Below the pieces are notes generated by a model that saw only the letters and a program-made list of their open reading frames with translations, searched no databases and was not told the DNA's origin. Positions 48,807 to 59,400 of a stretch of DNA of 64,000 bases are shown here, in pieces. The DNA is taken from NCBI GenBank assembly GCA_004026145.2, contig CP034993.1:16403171-16467170 (forward strand). The letters run 5' to 3'. This DNA comes from Takifugu bimaculatus (Eukaryota > Chordata > Actinopteri > Tetraodontiformes > Tetraodontidae). How positions within the stretch are numbered: the first letter of the stretch is position 1; the number at the start of each line of letters is the position of its first letter. The translations under genes were made by a program, and so were the position numbers.

Positions 48807-51763
48807 CTGTGGGGTGAACACGCCATTGATAAACATGTGCTGGTTGATTTGGTGGGTTTATTTTATGGTCTATGTCTCCAAAAATCAAAACTTTTGCAAT
48901 CTATACGTGCAAAGCTGCATTTAGCAGAATGTTTGGGGTATTAATATAAAATGATTTACCCATCCCTGTCCATTCATTTCTACCAGATACCCCTGAAGAA
49001 CCTTATCAAGGTTGGGCACTGGAGGCCAAAAGTACAGCTTGAGTTTACTAGAAATATACATACAAAAAAAATTAATGTACATAGATTTTGAATTTACATA
49101 GATTTTGAAAAGTTAAACCTCAAATGACACATTCAGGGTCTTCACTGTGTAATGCTGAGAAGAGCTTGATTCTCACCTCAAGTACTTAGGAAACAAAGCA
49201 ACGGCGATGACGGTGATCATCAGCATGGAGATGGGGATACACAGCAGTAGAAATGTGCCTGGAAGACCTCTCGTTAGATAGAAATGGAATGACTTAACTC
49301 GCAGTCATGGACACAACACCGCTGTTTTGAGTGTACACACTTTTGTTGGCGGGGGTGTCACCAGTAACTACCTCTGACCAGTCACTCCAGTCACCAGAGT
49401 AGATGTTTCCAGTTGGTTTAGCTCTGATCTTAGCACTGTAGTGGCTGCCCAGTGGAAGTTTTACACAAGTGCTGGTTTCAGGACCCTCTACGGATACTAT
49501 CTGTGGACAGAAAGTGTCATTTTTCAATGTTATTTTCATTTTTAAAAAAAACTGCGATCAATTCATTTAAAAAAAATGTTTTAAGACCCAATATTTGAAA
49601 AAAATATGGGTCATGTCTAGTAAATTACGTTAAAGTCGTATTAGGATTACACAACTACGCCCTCTTTTGGTATGTCAGAGAATGACAATCGTATACATTA
49701 ACCCTGAAAAAACAAAATAAAATGTCCAATTGTCCATGAATGTCCTCTCACCATCCATGCATTTGACTCCCTGATTTGGTAACAGACTTCATATTGCAGG
49801 TGAGCAAACAAAATGGGGAGCGGAGCATCCCATTTCAGGCACAGCTTGTTTCTCCTCCACCACCTGTTTAGATGACTTGGTGGAGTTGTCCTGACTTTCA
49901 AAAGAAAGCAGAATATTTGAAGTAAAGTGCACATGCAAAGGCTCAGTCCCATTTATTTGACAATAGTAGTGGAAATATGTCACTAGTTCTGTTAAAAATC
50001 TATAATTATTTAACAAGTAAAGCCAAAATAAAATACTGACATCCGGGAAAGGACTCAAACTGTCTTACTGCTCTGGTACATGGTGAACGTTGGTGTGTAA
50101 AAGGTTCTGCTGAGCGGAGATGGATCGCTGCAGAGCTTAACCCTGAATCTCGAGGACTGGTGTCCCTGGAAGCGGCAGAGGTCGGTCAGGCTCTCCTCGG
50201 TCAGACACTCTGCCCAGTCGGACCAGCTCGAACCGTCACTGTGAGAAACCAGAGCAGCAGAAGTTCTGTGATCAGGAGGGTGTGACCCATCTAAAGGTTA
50301 ATGGGTTCATGCATTTATTGTCCCATTTAGGAAGGGCTTAAGTGATAAATAATGTACCCCGGACTCGTCTTGTAGAAAAGTGTGAAATCATTGTCTGGCC
50401 CGTATCTGGTCGTGTTCCACATGCAGGTGATGTTGTGCAGGTCAGAGGTGAAGCACATCAGTGAAATGTCACCTGAACAACAAACCCAACACATTTAAAC
50501 CATCACATCTGTGAAGGGCCCCGTGGCCAGCTGCTGGGTTACATATGTTCTCTTCTCCTGTTTCTACCTGAACTCTGAGGAACCATCGCTCGCACCGGTT
50601 TGGACCATCTGCTCCAGGGACCTGCAGCTGGGTTTGAGGCACATTTGGCTCTGAGCTGGACCTCAGTCACCTCTCCTGGAACCACAGAGCCTAGTATGCC
50701 CCCGTCCTTTGCCTGTTGGGAGAAGACTAGTTTGATCCTCTGCCATCGGCTGAAGCCAGTGTTGATGTTCTACAGTCAGATGATGGCGTTAAGGACAACA
50801 GTACCTCTTGTATTTTCTGTCCCCAGGCTCGTCGAGGTATACCGGATCATAAACATCATATCATCTTCAAAGAATTTTGGAGCGTCACATTTCCACGACA
50901 CCTGCAACTGGCCTGGTTCACCGTTGTGGTCCATAGACACATTGTAGGGGGGGTCCAGGAGCACTAAAGACAGGAGAGGGCCTCAGATGGATGGATCAGA
51001 GGACAAATAAAGACCCAGAGGACACTCGGATCTATTTTTCTACCTCCGACAAACCTAAACAGGAGCCACCGTTTGCTATGGCAACATCTGCTACATAGAA
51101 AATGTGAAGTGTAAAATATGTTGAGAGTGTTGGATCTGAGAAGAACATTTCTCACGGTGATCTTCCACACAGACGGTCCGTGAGTACAGGTGCGTGCCGG
51201 TGCTGCGCTCCACAACCTCCAGCTGCATTTCCACGTACAAGAGAACGTCCACGGCAGGAAATGAGCAGACGTGGAGGAACGTTCCCTCTTCGGTCGCCTG
51301 CACAAACAGTTCACACCTTTTGGTCCTGCGAGGTCACGGGGGGGAAAAGCACAGTTTCAATAATCTGGCGCCCTGTCAGGCGGCTCCATGCACACGTGCA
51401 ACCTCGCCGCACATACCCGCTGACCCTGTAGAACAGATCATAGGTCCCGTTGTCTGGCGTCTCAAAGAAGCAGGTGAAATCATGCAGCGTGCGCGTGAAA
51501 CACTTGGGATTCTCCTCGTCCTTTAAGAGCAGACGATCTGCACGCAAACACCATATATATACCTTTATATTTGGATTTTTAACAGCTCACCTGACCTTAA
51601 AGAAAACACTTGTAACATACATCTGATCCAGTAGTTGCAGTTTTCATTGCTTACCCTCTTTGGTTATGTTAAAGGTCCCGAATGTGTGAGGAATCTGGGA
51701 TACACAGCAGACTAAAATCCACCAGTTTAGGAGGGAGATCCCCCACCTGAAGGTGAGTTCCAT
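48336..51763 (-). CDS. mpl: Thrombopoietin receptor (MPL), 12 exons
   Basis: Class I cytokine receptor that signals through JAK2-STAT. Exons on the minus strand: 51763-51655, 51537-51417, 51325-51156, 50963-50805, 50712-50568, 50472-50358, 50238-50069, 49894-49752, 49500-49341, 49267-49177, 49047-48960, 48806-48336; about 646 residues (human 635, also 12 exons). It has a signal peptide (MELTFRWGISLLNWWILVC), two cytokine-receptor modules (about 37-234 and 235-430), WSRWS (219-223), WSDWS (415-419), a membrane helix (about 431-456), a box-1 segment and a tyrosine-bearing tail. The start ATG has G at -3 and +4. Identity rests on the duplicated module, tail motifs and position directly downstream of tie1, as in mammals. 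The exon 4-5 join is out of frame by one base (see findings). Confidence 0.92.
48960..49267 (-). other. mpl: mpl transmembrane helix and box 1 (exons 10-11)
   Basis: Exon 10 encodes the helix (LPGTFLLLCIPISMLMITVI, then AVALFPKYL). Exon 11 opens with SKLKLYFWPPVPNLDKVLQG, in which the proline-rich WPPVPNLDKVL is the box-1 JAK2 docking motif (human equivalent WPSLPDLHRVLG). Confidence 0.92.
49341..50472 (-). other. mpl: mpl second cytokine-receptor module (exons 6-9)
   Basis: Exon 6 gives DISLMCFTSDLHNITCMWN. Exon 7 gives SSWSDWAECLTEESLTDLCR. Exon 8 gives KLCLKWDAPLPILFAHLQYE and VCYQIRES. Exon 9 holds the canonical GDWSDWSEV next to the membrane. The intron phases 1-2-1-0-1 around this module are the class I cytokine-receptor pattern. 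Confidence 0.9.
50568..51537 (-). other. mpl: mpl first cytokine-receptor module (exons 2-5)
   Basis: Exon 2 carries the cysteine-bearing start (NPKCFTRTLHDFTCFFETPD) and exon 3 the second cysteine region (RCELFVQATEEGTFLHVCSF). Exon 4 carries the second fibronectin-type fold (DPPYNVSMDHNGEPG, QLQVSWKCDAP). Exon 5 ends with GPWSRWSKPVRAMVP. This membrane-distal module is the main ligand-binding part in the family. Confidence 0.9.
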
Positions 51764-52727
51764 GGCAGATGGACGCGTTAATGACTTGCACTGGGCCAAC
51801 ATTCTCTCTTTCTGTGTTTACGATGACTGGTGTCCTGTTTTTAGTGGGAGGGCTTCGAGCAGCACTGGAGGGGCTGGACCAGTCTGCTGAGTGGTGTGAG
51901 GGACGCGCGGGAACAGTGAGGAAGTAATGAAACTGTTTTGGCTCAAACTACCTGGCAAATATGAACAAAGGGACGAATGTTTGAAAGCTGCGGAGACCCG
52001 ATTTTACTGTCTTTAAAGATGGTTTTTAAGCTTTAATTCCTCCCATTTTTGTTTGTCTTTTGGGTCTCCCTGGCGACCAGAATGAAACTAAAGTTTGTGA
52101 CTGAAACACAATTTGCAACAACATCTGCTACATTGATTTAAAGCCAAGCCCCGTAAACCCCCCTCGATCATTCTAAGAGGGTTTCTATTCATTTAAGTCG
52201 TTACTATTAACAGCGCTGACAGGAAATAAGTATCCAAACAAGTGTTGCAGATAAGACTGTTTCTCCCAGTGTGTCCTCACCAGTGAATTCATTATCAAGC
52301 TGCTGTGACGCCACCAGGTCGGACCATTTTTACATTAATTTATGGGGGAACAGGACAAAAATAGGATTATAACCATGACTTAAAGACAATGAAGTCATAG
52401 GGACTGACCTGAGGTCAGTTTTAGCCTAATTCAACATGTTTCTTCTCCTGTCCACATGTGATTCATCAGAACCCCCACGTTTGACAGACACTTCTCTGCC
52501 TGTGGTGGGTTGGGGAAGGAAACCCAGTGACAGATCAGTCCTCTGCAGCAGGGCAGATCGGTATTAAACTCTACGGGCACTTTGGAACCCACAACCTGGG
52601 TCTGCGGTTCCCCATCACGCTCTTCAAGAACCAGTCCTGAACCAACATCATGCGCAGCGCTGGAAACCAGAACTGGACACACAAATTATAAAAAGTCCTG
52701 TGGTGATTCCAGTCACCACACAAGATC
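51764..52727 (-). promoter_or_regulatory. mpl: mpl upstream region between tie1 and mpl
   Basis: About 1 kb between the predicted tie1 poly(A) signal and the mpl start codon. It contains an ETS-type core (GAGGAAGTAA at 51918-51927, about 155 bases upstream of the ATG) and a GATA site (AGATAAG at 52249-52255). Mammalian MPL promoters depend on ETS and GATA sites. No TATA box is clear. A reading frame of 83 codons at 52682-52431 on the minus strand is not supported as a gene. Confidence 0.4.
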
Positions 52728-52733
52728 TTTATT
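52728..52733 (-). other. tie1: Candidate tie1 polyadenylation signal
   Basis: AATAAA on the minus strand about 760 bases downstream of the tie1 stop codon. Confidence 0.45.
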
Positions 52734-53490
52734 CATGGCACCAGTTAAAGAAAAGGTTCTGTACATTCTTACAGTGGCTACATCATCATACGCTGTGTTA
52801 GGACGTATAGTCTTCTGAGTTTGGTAGCAGCTGCTGTCGAGCTGCCCCGTCTCAGCGTCACATGCTAAAAAACACCAGCCACGTTTGGACTGTTATAAGT
52901 ACAACAATTCAACATTAAAATAGGTTTTACATACAAAAAAGGTAAAGATCAATATAGCAGAAAGACCTGGCAGTGATAGGCTAACAGTAGAATACAACCA
53001 TGGAAGGATCAAGCTGACTTTAAGTGCTACTTTGTGAAACAGTCTCAGAACTTCAGGGTTTGTGGTCCAAGTGGCACTTTGAATTTCTATATCATCTATA
53101 ATCTCTTCCCTCTCCACTCAGGAGAAAAAAGTCCGTCATTGACACCCCACAGACCCTGCGGCGTCACAACAAGCCATATTAGCCCCTTGCCCTCATCACT
53201 AGAAAAAAGTTCCAGTATGGGAAGATAAAAGAAAGCATCTTTCCAGACTTGTAGTGACGAGGGCTCAGTATTTCCCAAGAGGTGAGTAACCGTCTAATCT
53301 CTCCGTCCAAGGCCCAGCTGCTCCTCAGTGTCCTTTCACAGTCCTACGTCTATAGCTGGGTGCCCTTCGCGGAGCGCCTGGCCCTCCTGTCTCGCCGTTG
53401 CGAGGCAGGGAGGTGGCTGTAACGTGGGGACCATCCTCTGGGTTTCCTCTTGGGGCTATGTGGCCTGCTAGGGTCTGGGGGGGCTGGTAG
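52728..53490 (-). other. tie1: tie1 3' untranslated region (inferred)
   Basis: Runs from the TGA stop at 53493-53491 to a minus-strand AATAAA at 52733-52728. No coding is supported within it. Its extent is inferred from the signal. Confidence 0.5.
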
Positions 53491-56400
53491 TCAGGCCTCC
53501 TCAGCTGTGGCATCTATCCCAGCATAGGTGAAGTTTTCAAACAGAGCCATGTTCACATAAGCCTGGAAGACGGATAAAAAGAGTCTCAAGTGGTAACTAC
53601 AGGGTATTTTCCCAGCCTTCCCCTTCTGCCAGCACTGTGTGAATGCAGAATTACCTTCCTGGCCTCCTGCATCCTGCTGAGCTGGACAGAGATCTGGGAG
53701 AAGGGGGGCCTCTCGTACGGCCGGTCCCTCCAGCACAGTTTCATCAACTCGTAGCTGGACGGGGGTGAAAATCGAGAATGAATAAAATGCTGGACGCACA
53801 GATGAAGCCAGACGGTGGCTAATTAGGAAATGCCGAGTACTTACACCTCATCGTCACAGTTTTTAGGCTTCTCCATCCGGAAGCCTTGTGGTAGTTTTTC
53901 ATAAAGCTCTGCACACGTCATACCGCAATAGGGTGTACCACCTGCAAAAGGCAGGACAGACACGTTTGCAAACTCAAAGTAAATCCCTGCCACTTTATTC
54001 TGTAACACTCCAGAACGTTAGTGCTACATGAACTCAAATGATATATTATTCGAGGAAACAATTCCATGCTCAGTATTTACATATGATGCTATTGATTGAG
54101 CTCGTTGTTTGCTGCACTGTTTATGTGCTGATGATTGATTATTCAGTCCTGCAAATGGTGGGAAATGAGAGGCGCGTACTCACATACTTACCCAAGCTTA
54201 CAATTTCCCAGAGGAGTACACCGAAAGACCACCTGCGAGAGGAGATGCAGTGTTGAATTTTTAAAAGCACTGCTAAATGGAACATAAACGGCAGTAAATA
54301 CTGCAATACGTTGAATCCTCACGAATCTTTGCACGGTCGAATCCGAGAGTAAGTGATTTAAACATACTGTACTATCAATCATATTAGTGTTATTCGTGTT
54401 TGAGTTGTCACTTTCTCCATGTTATCATGTTCACTACTCTGTCTGAGCATTTCAGCCGTCTTCCGTTGGCTGTTTTGACTTGTTCTCTGTTGTGTATTAA
54501 TAGGCTTCAGTTGACAGACCAACGTCTCAGTTTGTCTGCTATGTTGGACTCAAGGCTTCCTGGCTGTGCTTATCAGCGCGGCAGCACGCTATTATCACCC
54601 CGCCAGTGACAGAGGGTTGATTTGTTGTTTTCTGTGGGCAAGCGTTAAGTGCCGTCTCTAAGGGAGACTTTTATATCGGCCTTAATTATTTTATTAAAGC
54701 TTCCATGATGCTGTAATTATAGCTGGAATCCAGGTTTATTTAATGCGGAATACAGGTATATGAACAGGTGAACCAATACTGCAACTTACACGTCACTCTT
54801 GGTCGTATACACGCTGTAGTTCAAGGACTCAATGGCCATCCAGCGAACAGGCAGCCTTCCCTGAAAGCCAAGCAAGATTCTTCAGACCATCACTGATATT
54901 TATGTATGTAGAAAATGTAATAGCCTCATGATTGGCCTAAATAACCATTAATATCTGTGCTGTGGTTGATGCCATACGATCATAACAAACCCTGCATTCC
55001 AAATGACGACCGCCCCCTGGCGGCTAACAGTGAGAAGTGCACTTTCCAAACACTCACCATTGTCTTCTTTACGTAAACTTCCTCACCACGGGACAGGCCG
55101 AAGTCTGCTATTTTTGCCACAAGGTTATCACCTACGAGAACATTCCTAGCTGCCAAATCCCTGTGGATAAACTAGTGTCGAGAGAACAGAGAATTACTGG
55201 AGAGGCTGTATTGTCTGACATTTCAATTGTTGGTAGACTATATCTACATTACTCAAATAGATTCAATTAATAACTATGAATCAAGAGTAAACTGCCGGCG
55301 CGTCCTCATCCTACCTGTTTGTCGCTGAGATAATGCATTCCTGTCGCCACGTCAACTGCAAACTGCAGCAGCTGCTGAGAGGTCAGCGTGGAAGCGGTGC
55401 CATGCTCCTTGGCAAAGGCAGGGTCCGTCTCCAACACCCGACTCTTCCTCAGGAAGTCGAGGAGGTTTCCGTATGGAGCATATTCGATGGCTATGTACAG
55501 GTAACCTGGACGAGACAAAGGAGGAGAAACGGTTCATTCTCAACCTCCACTCTTCCACCTGAGCAATAGTCACCCAAACTCCAATAAGACGGCACCCATT
55601 AATAGCGACTTCTCTTGTTTTCTTAAATGCATTAAAAATCGACTTTTATGGAAAATAACAAACTAAAGGCTGCAGTCCTGGCTGGACTACAACAGTCAAG
55701 GGGGACCTCGGTGTCCAACACTTCCGCCTTCACATGGACAAAAGGGAAATCAGGCCTTTCATACTCCAGAATCCACGTGGAGTTAAAGCAGATGGTTGGG
55801 GCTTTGTAAAAGTTTAAAAAGAAACATGTTTTGAGCCAGACACGAGTTCCTAGAGGTCACGAGTCTTTTGTGCTTCTTGGCTGGAATTCATGTGGATTTC
55901 ATCAGAGTATCAGCACAATTTGTTAATACCATATGTGAAGAGGAAGAATGACAGCATGATGGACAAGGGAATGAATTTATGTGTAATTTAATTATTCTGC
56001 TGGCTATGAGGGGTTATTGTCCTCGGGGCCTGCTGTGTCTGCACCACGTGTGAAGCAGCACCTTCCCAAAAAGACAGAGGAAAACCTCTGAAACCAAGAA
56101 AAATAGCCCAGTGGTCTTTGCACAATCCCAGATCACTCACCAAACATCTTTTGATTGCAGTATATTTTTCTTGTTTTTTAAGTTGCCAACTCAGCAGGGA
56201 AGATGTTCCCCTGTGGTTGATTTAAAAGGCTGTTTGTGTTCCTCTTTCCTGATATTCAAGCCTCCATATTATCAGTGCTCATTTCCTCCTAGAGTCCTGC
56301 TTTGACAGTGCAAAGGTGCCAGAATCCTCCTGTACACAACACTGATATCTCAACAGAAAATTCCCTCCAGATCTCAGGGAGACGAAATGAAAATGCCGCA

Positions 56401-59400
56401 CATCTTTGCCCCTCTTTTATAAACTGCACACAGATGTAGAGTAAATCTTGCCCTCCTTCACCCCAATAATTCTTCCTCTCCTCTTTCCTTCCTTTTTTCC
56501 TCTGCTTTAAACATGTATTTGTGCTGAGCTCTCAGTTCTACCTTCTCGAGGGCACGAGTGTTATCATCCAGCACATTGCAATTCGATCATTCATTAGAAG
56601 ACATCTGTGGGAACCTGATACAGAAAGGTAAAAACTCTGAACCTACACCAGAACCTACCAACTGCATAAATACTTGAGACAGTTGTATGCTTACACAAAT
56701 CAAACAAATGTGAAGTTGAAAAATGCTTTTGGCAGCCGAGGATTATTTAGAATGGAAACAATCAGATGGTTTCCAGGTGCAGAGGAGATAAGATCAGCGG
56801 GAGTGTCTGTTTGGATCTGGAAAACCTCAACGTGCTGAACCGAATAGACATTTAGCTGGATTGACAATTTGGTCCGAATATTATATACACACTGAGCAGA
56901 ATTTTTCACTACACATAGCAGATGGTCTAGGCCTCCCTGCTTGGCCAAAGGGATGGACATTAGTGAAATAACCAACAGCCTGGAATTCTGCAATCTTGGC
57001 AGTCCCCCTGCTACTGTAATAGCATTTAAAAAGGCCACGCTCAAAGGTGAGGAATAGCGCAAAAGCGCCACTAGAGGGCGCCCACTCACCTCTGTTCTCG
57101 CAGGCTCCGATCAGATTGATGATGTTGGGATGTTGACCCAACTTGCAGAGTACCTCCAGCTCCCCCGCAAAGTCCCGGTGGTCATTCTCTGAGGCAAACT
57201 CTGCAGGCAGAGCAGCACAGTTGGGAGTTTTCAGAGAAAATGCAACATAAAAGGGGAGCGCAGACGACCATATTTTCTTTGGTTGAATCAACGTGAGAAC
57301 AGTTACCTTTAAGCATTTTGATGGCAGCGCTCATTTTATTCCCATCCTTCTTGACCATGGCTTTGATCACCTGGGTACAAAATACCAATTAGCTTCATTG
57401 TTTAATCATGTCATCAAATAAGAGCAAAACTAGAGAGAAGGTTTCATTATTTTGGGAAGTTAAAGGTTTCTAAGACCTGGCCAAAGTTCCCCTCTCCGAT
57501 CACATCTTCAAACTTTATGTCCTCCCACTCCAAGATGGGATAGGTGAGCGCCTCTGGTGTTGGCTTGGGCCTCCGTGTCAGCGTCAGTGTTCCTGAGTTA
57601 AACTGCAGAATCGTCTCCTCACCCTGAAGACGTAAGATGTCATGACAAACAACTGTCTCCAAATACATCTGTGCTCCTGCCTGTGCATTCTTACCGATCC
57701 AGACTGGTAGGTGAAGGTGCGTCGACGGTTGAGCATCATCTTGCGGATGAAGAACACCGCCAGCAGTGCCAGCAGGATCATAACACAGGTAACAGTTACT
57801 GAGCCCACAATTGCCACCAGCAGCTGGTAACTGTCCCCATCAGGCCTCCCAGCTACAGCCTTAGTGGTTGGAATTAAGTTCTCCAGGCCTGTGTGGCAGA
57901 GAGGAAGAGATGTGAGTTAAAGACTGAGGAAAATAGAGCAGGACTGTGTTCTATGGCATAATTGAGATCATTGTAGACAGCGTTCCTGCTCACCATCTCC
58001 TTGTGTCGTCGCCTGAACGAAGTCGCTCCACTCTCCCGGCACTTTGGAGAAAGCCCTGACTCTGAACTGATACAGCGTGCTGCCGTTGAGTGCCGTCACA
58101 TCTTTGGTGGTCTTGACTCCATCATCCGTGTCCACCCAAGGATGAGGGCTCCCCTGGCCAACCGGCTGGTACTCGATTATGTATTTAATGATGCCTCCAT
58201 TGGGGTCGTCGGGAGGCTGCCATTTCACCTGGATGGCTGATATAGACAGAGGCAGAGCCTGGACATTGCGTGGGGACTGATGGACCTGAGAGAAGAATAA
58301 ATATCAGTAGTCCTGGGAAAATGTTGAATAGCATTAACTGTGGCTGAAAGGTAAACTGAATCAATCCTTGAAACTCCCGAATCTCGTGGGCAGAGAGAGT
58401 CAACTAGCACCAGATCAAACCCATTTACTGTATTTATTCTCAAAACTCTTCCACTCGAGCAAAGGCCAAACCCCTGATATAACCTTTATGAGACCAACAT
58501 TGCATGTTTTGCATCATTTTGCACAGCAGTATTTAGGAGCCTTCCTTGTAGTTTGTTAACAGCAGATTCTATTTACCCTGGCTGTGGATGCGGAACTGGT
58601 AGGGTTTGGAGCGCGGCCCCTGACTGCCACAGTTGATGAGGCGCACCACCACGGTGTAGTCTTGCTGATACTCCAGGTTGTGGAACTTTGTGGAAAGGAC
58701 ATTGAGCACAGTGGTCTCCTCTTGCAGTTTCTCACTATGAGGCGGCGGCCCGTACAGCTGCACTAAAAAGCCACTCGCCGTGCGAGAGTTTACGCCACTG
58801 TTGGCGGGCATTCGCCAACGCACAGTGGCGTTGCGGCCTTCCACTGAGCTGATGTCAATCTCAGGTTGAACTGTGGGCTCTGCGGTGACAGAGAACACAG
58901 GATGAGCTGAACATTCTGACAGCTCCCTCCAAATTTCTGCGTTCAGGTCAAAAATGGTTCACTTTAATGGCCCATGAGAGGTGGAGAAATAGTTGAAGAG
59001 AACTCCTATATCATTTGGATGCTGGACAGTAGTTAGGAAAACAAGCTTTTTTGTTCTAAGATACCAGTCTTCAATCCAACAAAGGGTGGCTTTCGTCCTT
59101 TAGTCACAGTCAGATGTTTATTGGAGGACTGAATGAATTTTCTTGTCTCTGGCATGATCATTTTTGGTCGGGTGGCCTCTCATGACAACATACACAAAAA
59201 CAGTCCATATGCAATGATGATGTAGAAGTGCAGTGATATAAACTCCAAAAGTAATGATATATTCTTTGATTTCAAGCAAATATTTACAATTGACTGTGTT
59301 TAACACATGAAAGCACAAAGTAAAAACAAGAAAAAACTCCAAATAGACCCTGGTACCTTTCTCAAATACATGATGTAGGAAAATGCTTCAAGTCTGAAGA

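Larger units (their letters stand above)
53491..57623 (-). other. tie1: tie1 kinase domain and C-terminal tail (ten exons, intact)
   Basis: All kinase landmarks are present and all junctions are in frame: glycine loop IGEGNFGQ, lysine in AAIKMLK, helix C glutamate in DFAGELEVLCKL, catalytic loop FIHRDLAARN, KIADFGLSRGEEVYVKKTMG, and RLPVRWMAIESLNYSVYTTK. Exons 54860-54790 and 54232-54192 give SDVWSFGVLLWEIVSLG; a strong GTGTAAGT donor ends exon 53941-53845. The tail reads AYVNMALFENFTYAGIDATA and holds YVNM, a possible Grb2/PI3K site. Confidence 0.95.

Noticed and set aside
50770..50778. U12-type branch-like sequence (TCCTTAAC) near the conflicted mpl intron 4
   Set aside because: There is no matching U12 donor in the right place or phase, so the match is probably chance; an extra base explains the site more simply.
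48336..51763. Erythropoietin or other class I cytokine receptor
   Set aside because: Two tandem receptor modules, the 12-exon layout, the tail motif PSFLEIM and synteny with tie1 fit mpl, whereas the erythropoietin receptor has one module.
52431..52682. 83-codon minus-strand frame between tie1 and mpl
   Set aside because: Composition looks somewhat protein-like, but there is no recognised family, no supporting splice sites and no upstream promoter; left as non-coding.
53096..53278. 60-codon frame downstream of the tie1 stop
   Set aside because: It lies in the predicted 3' UTR and resembles nothing known.
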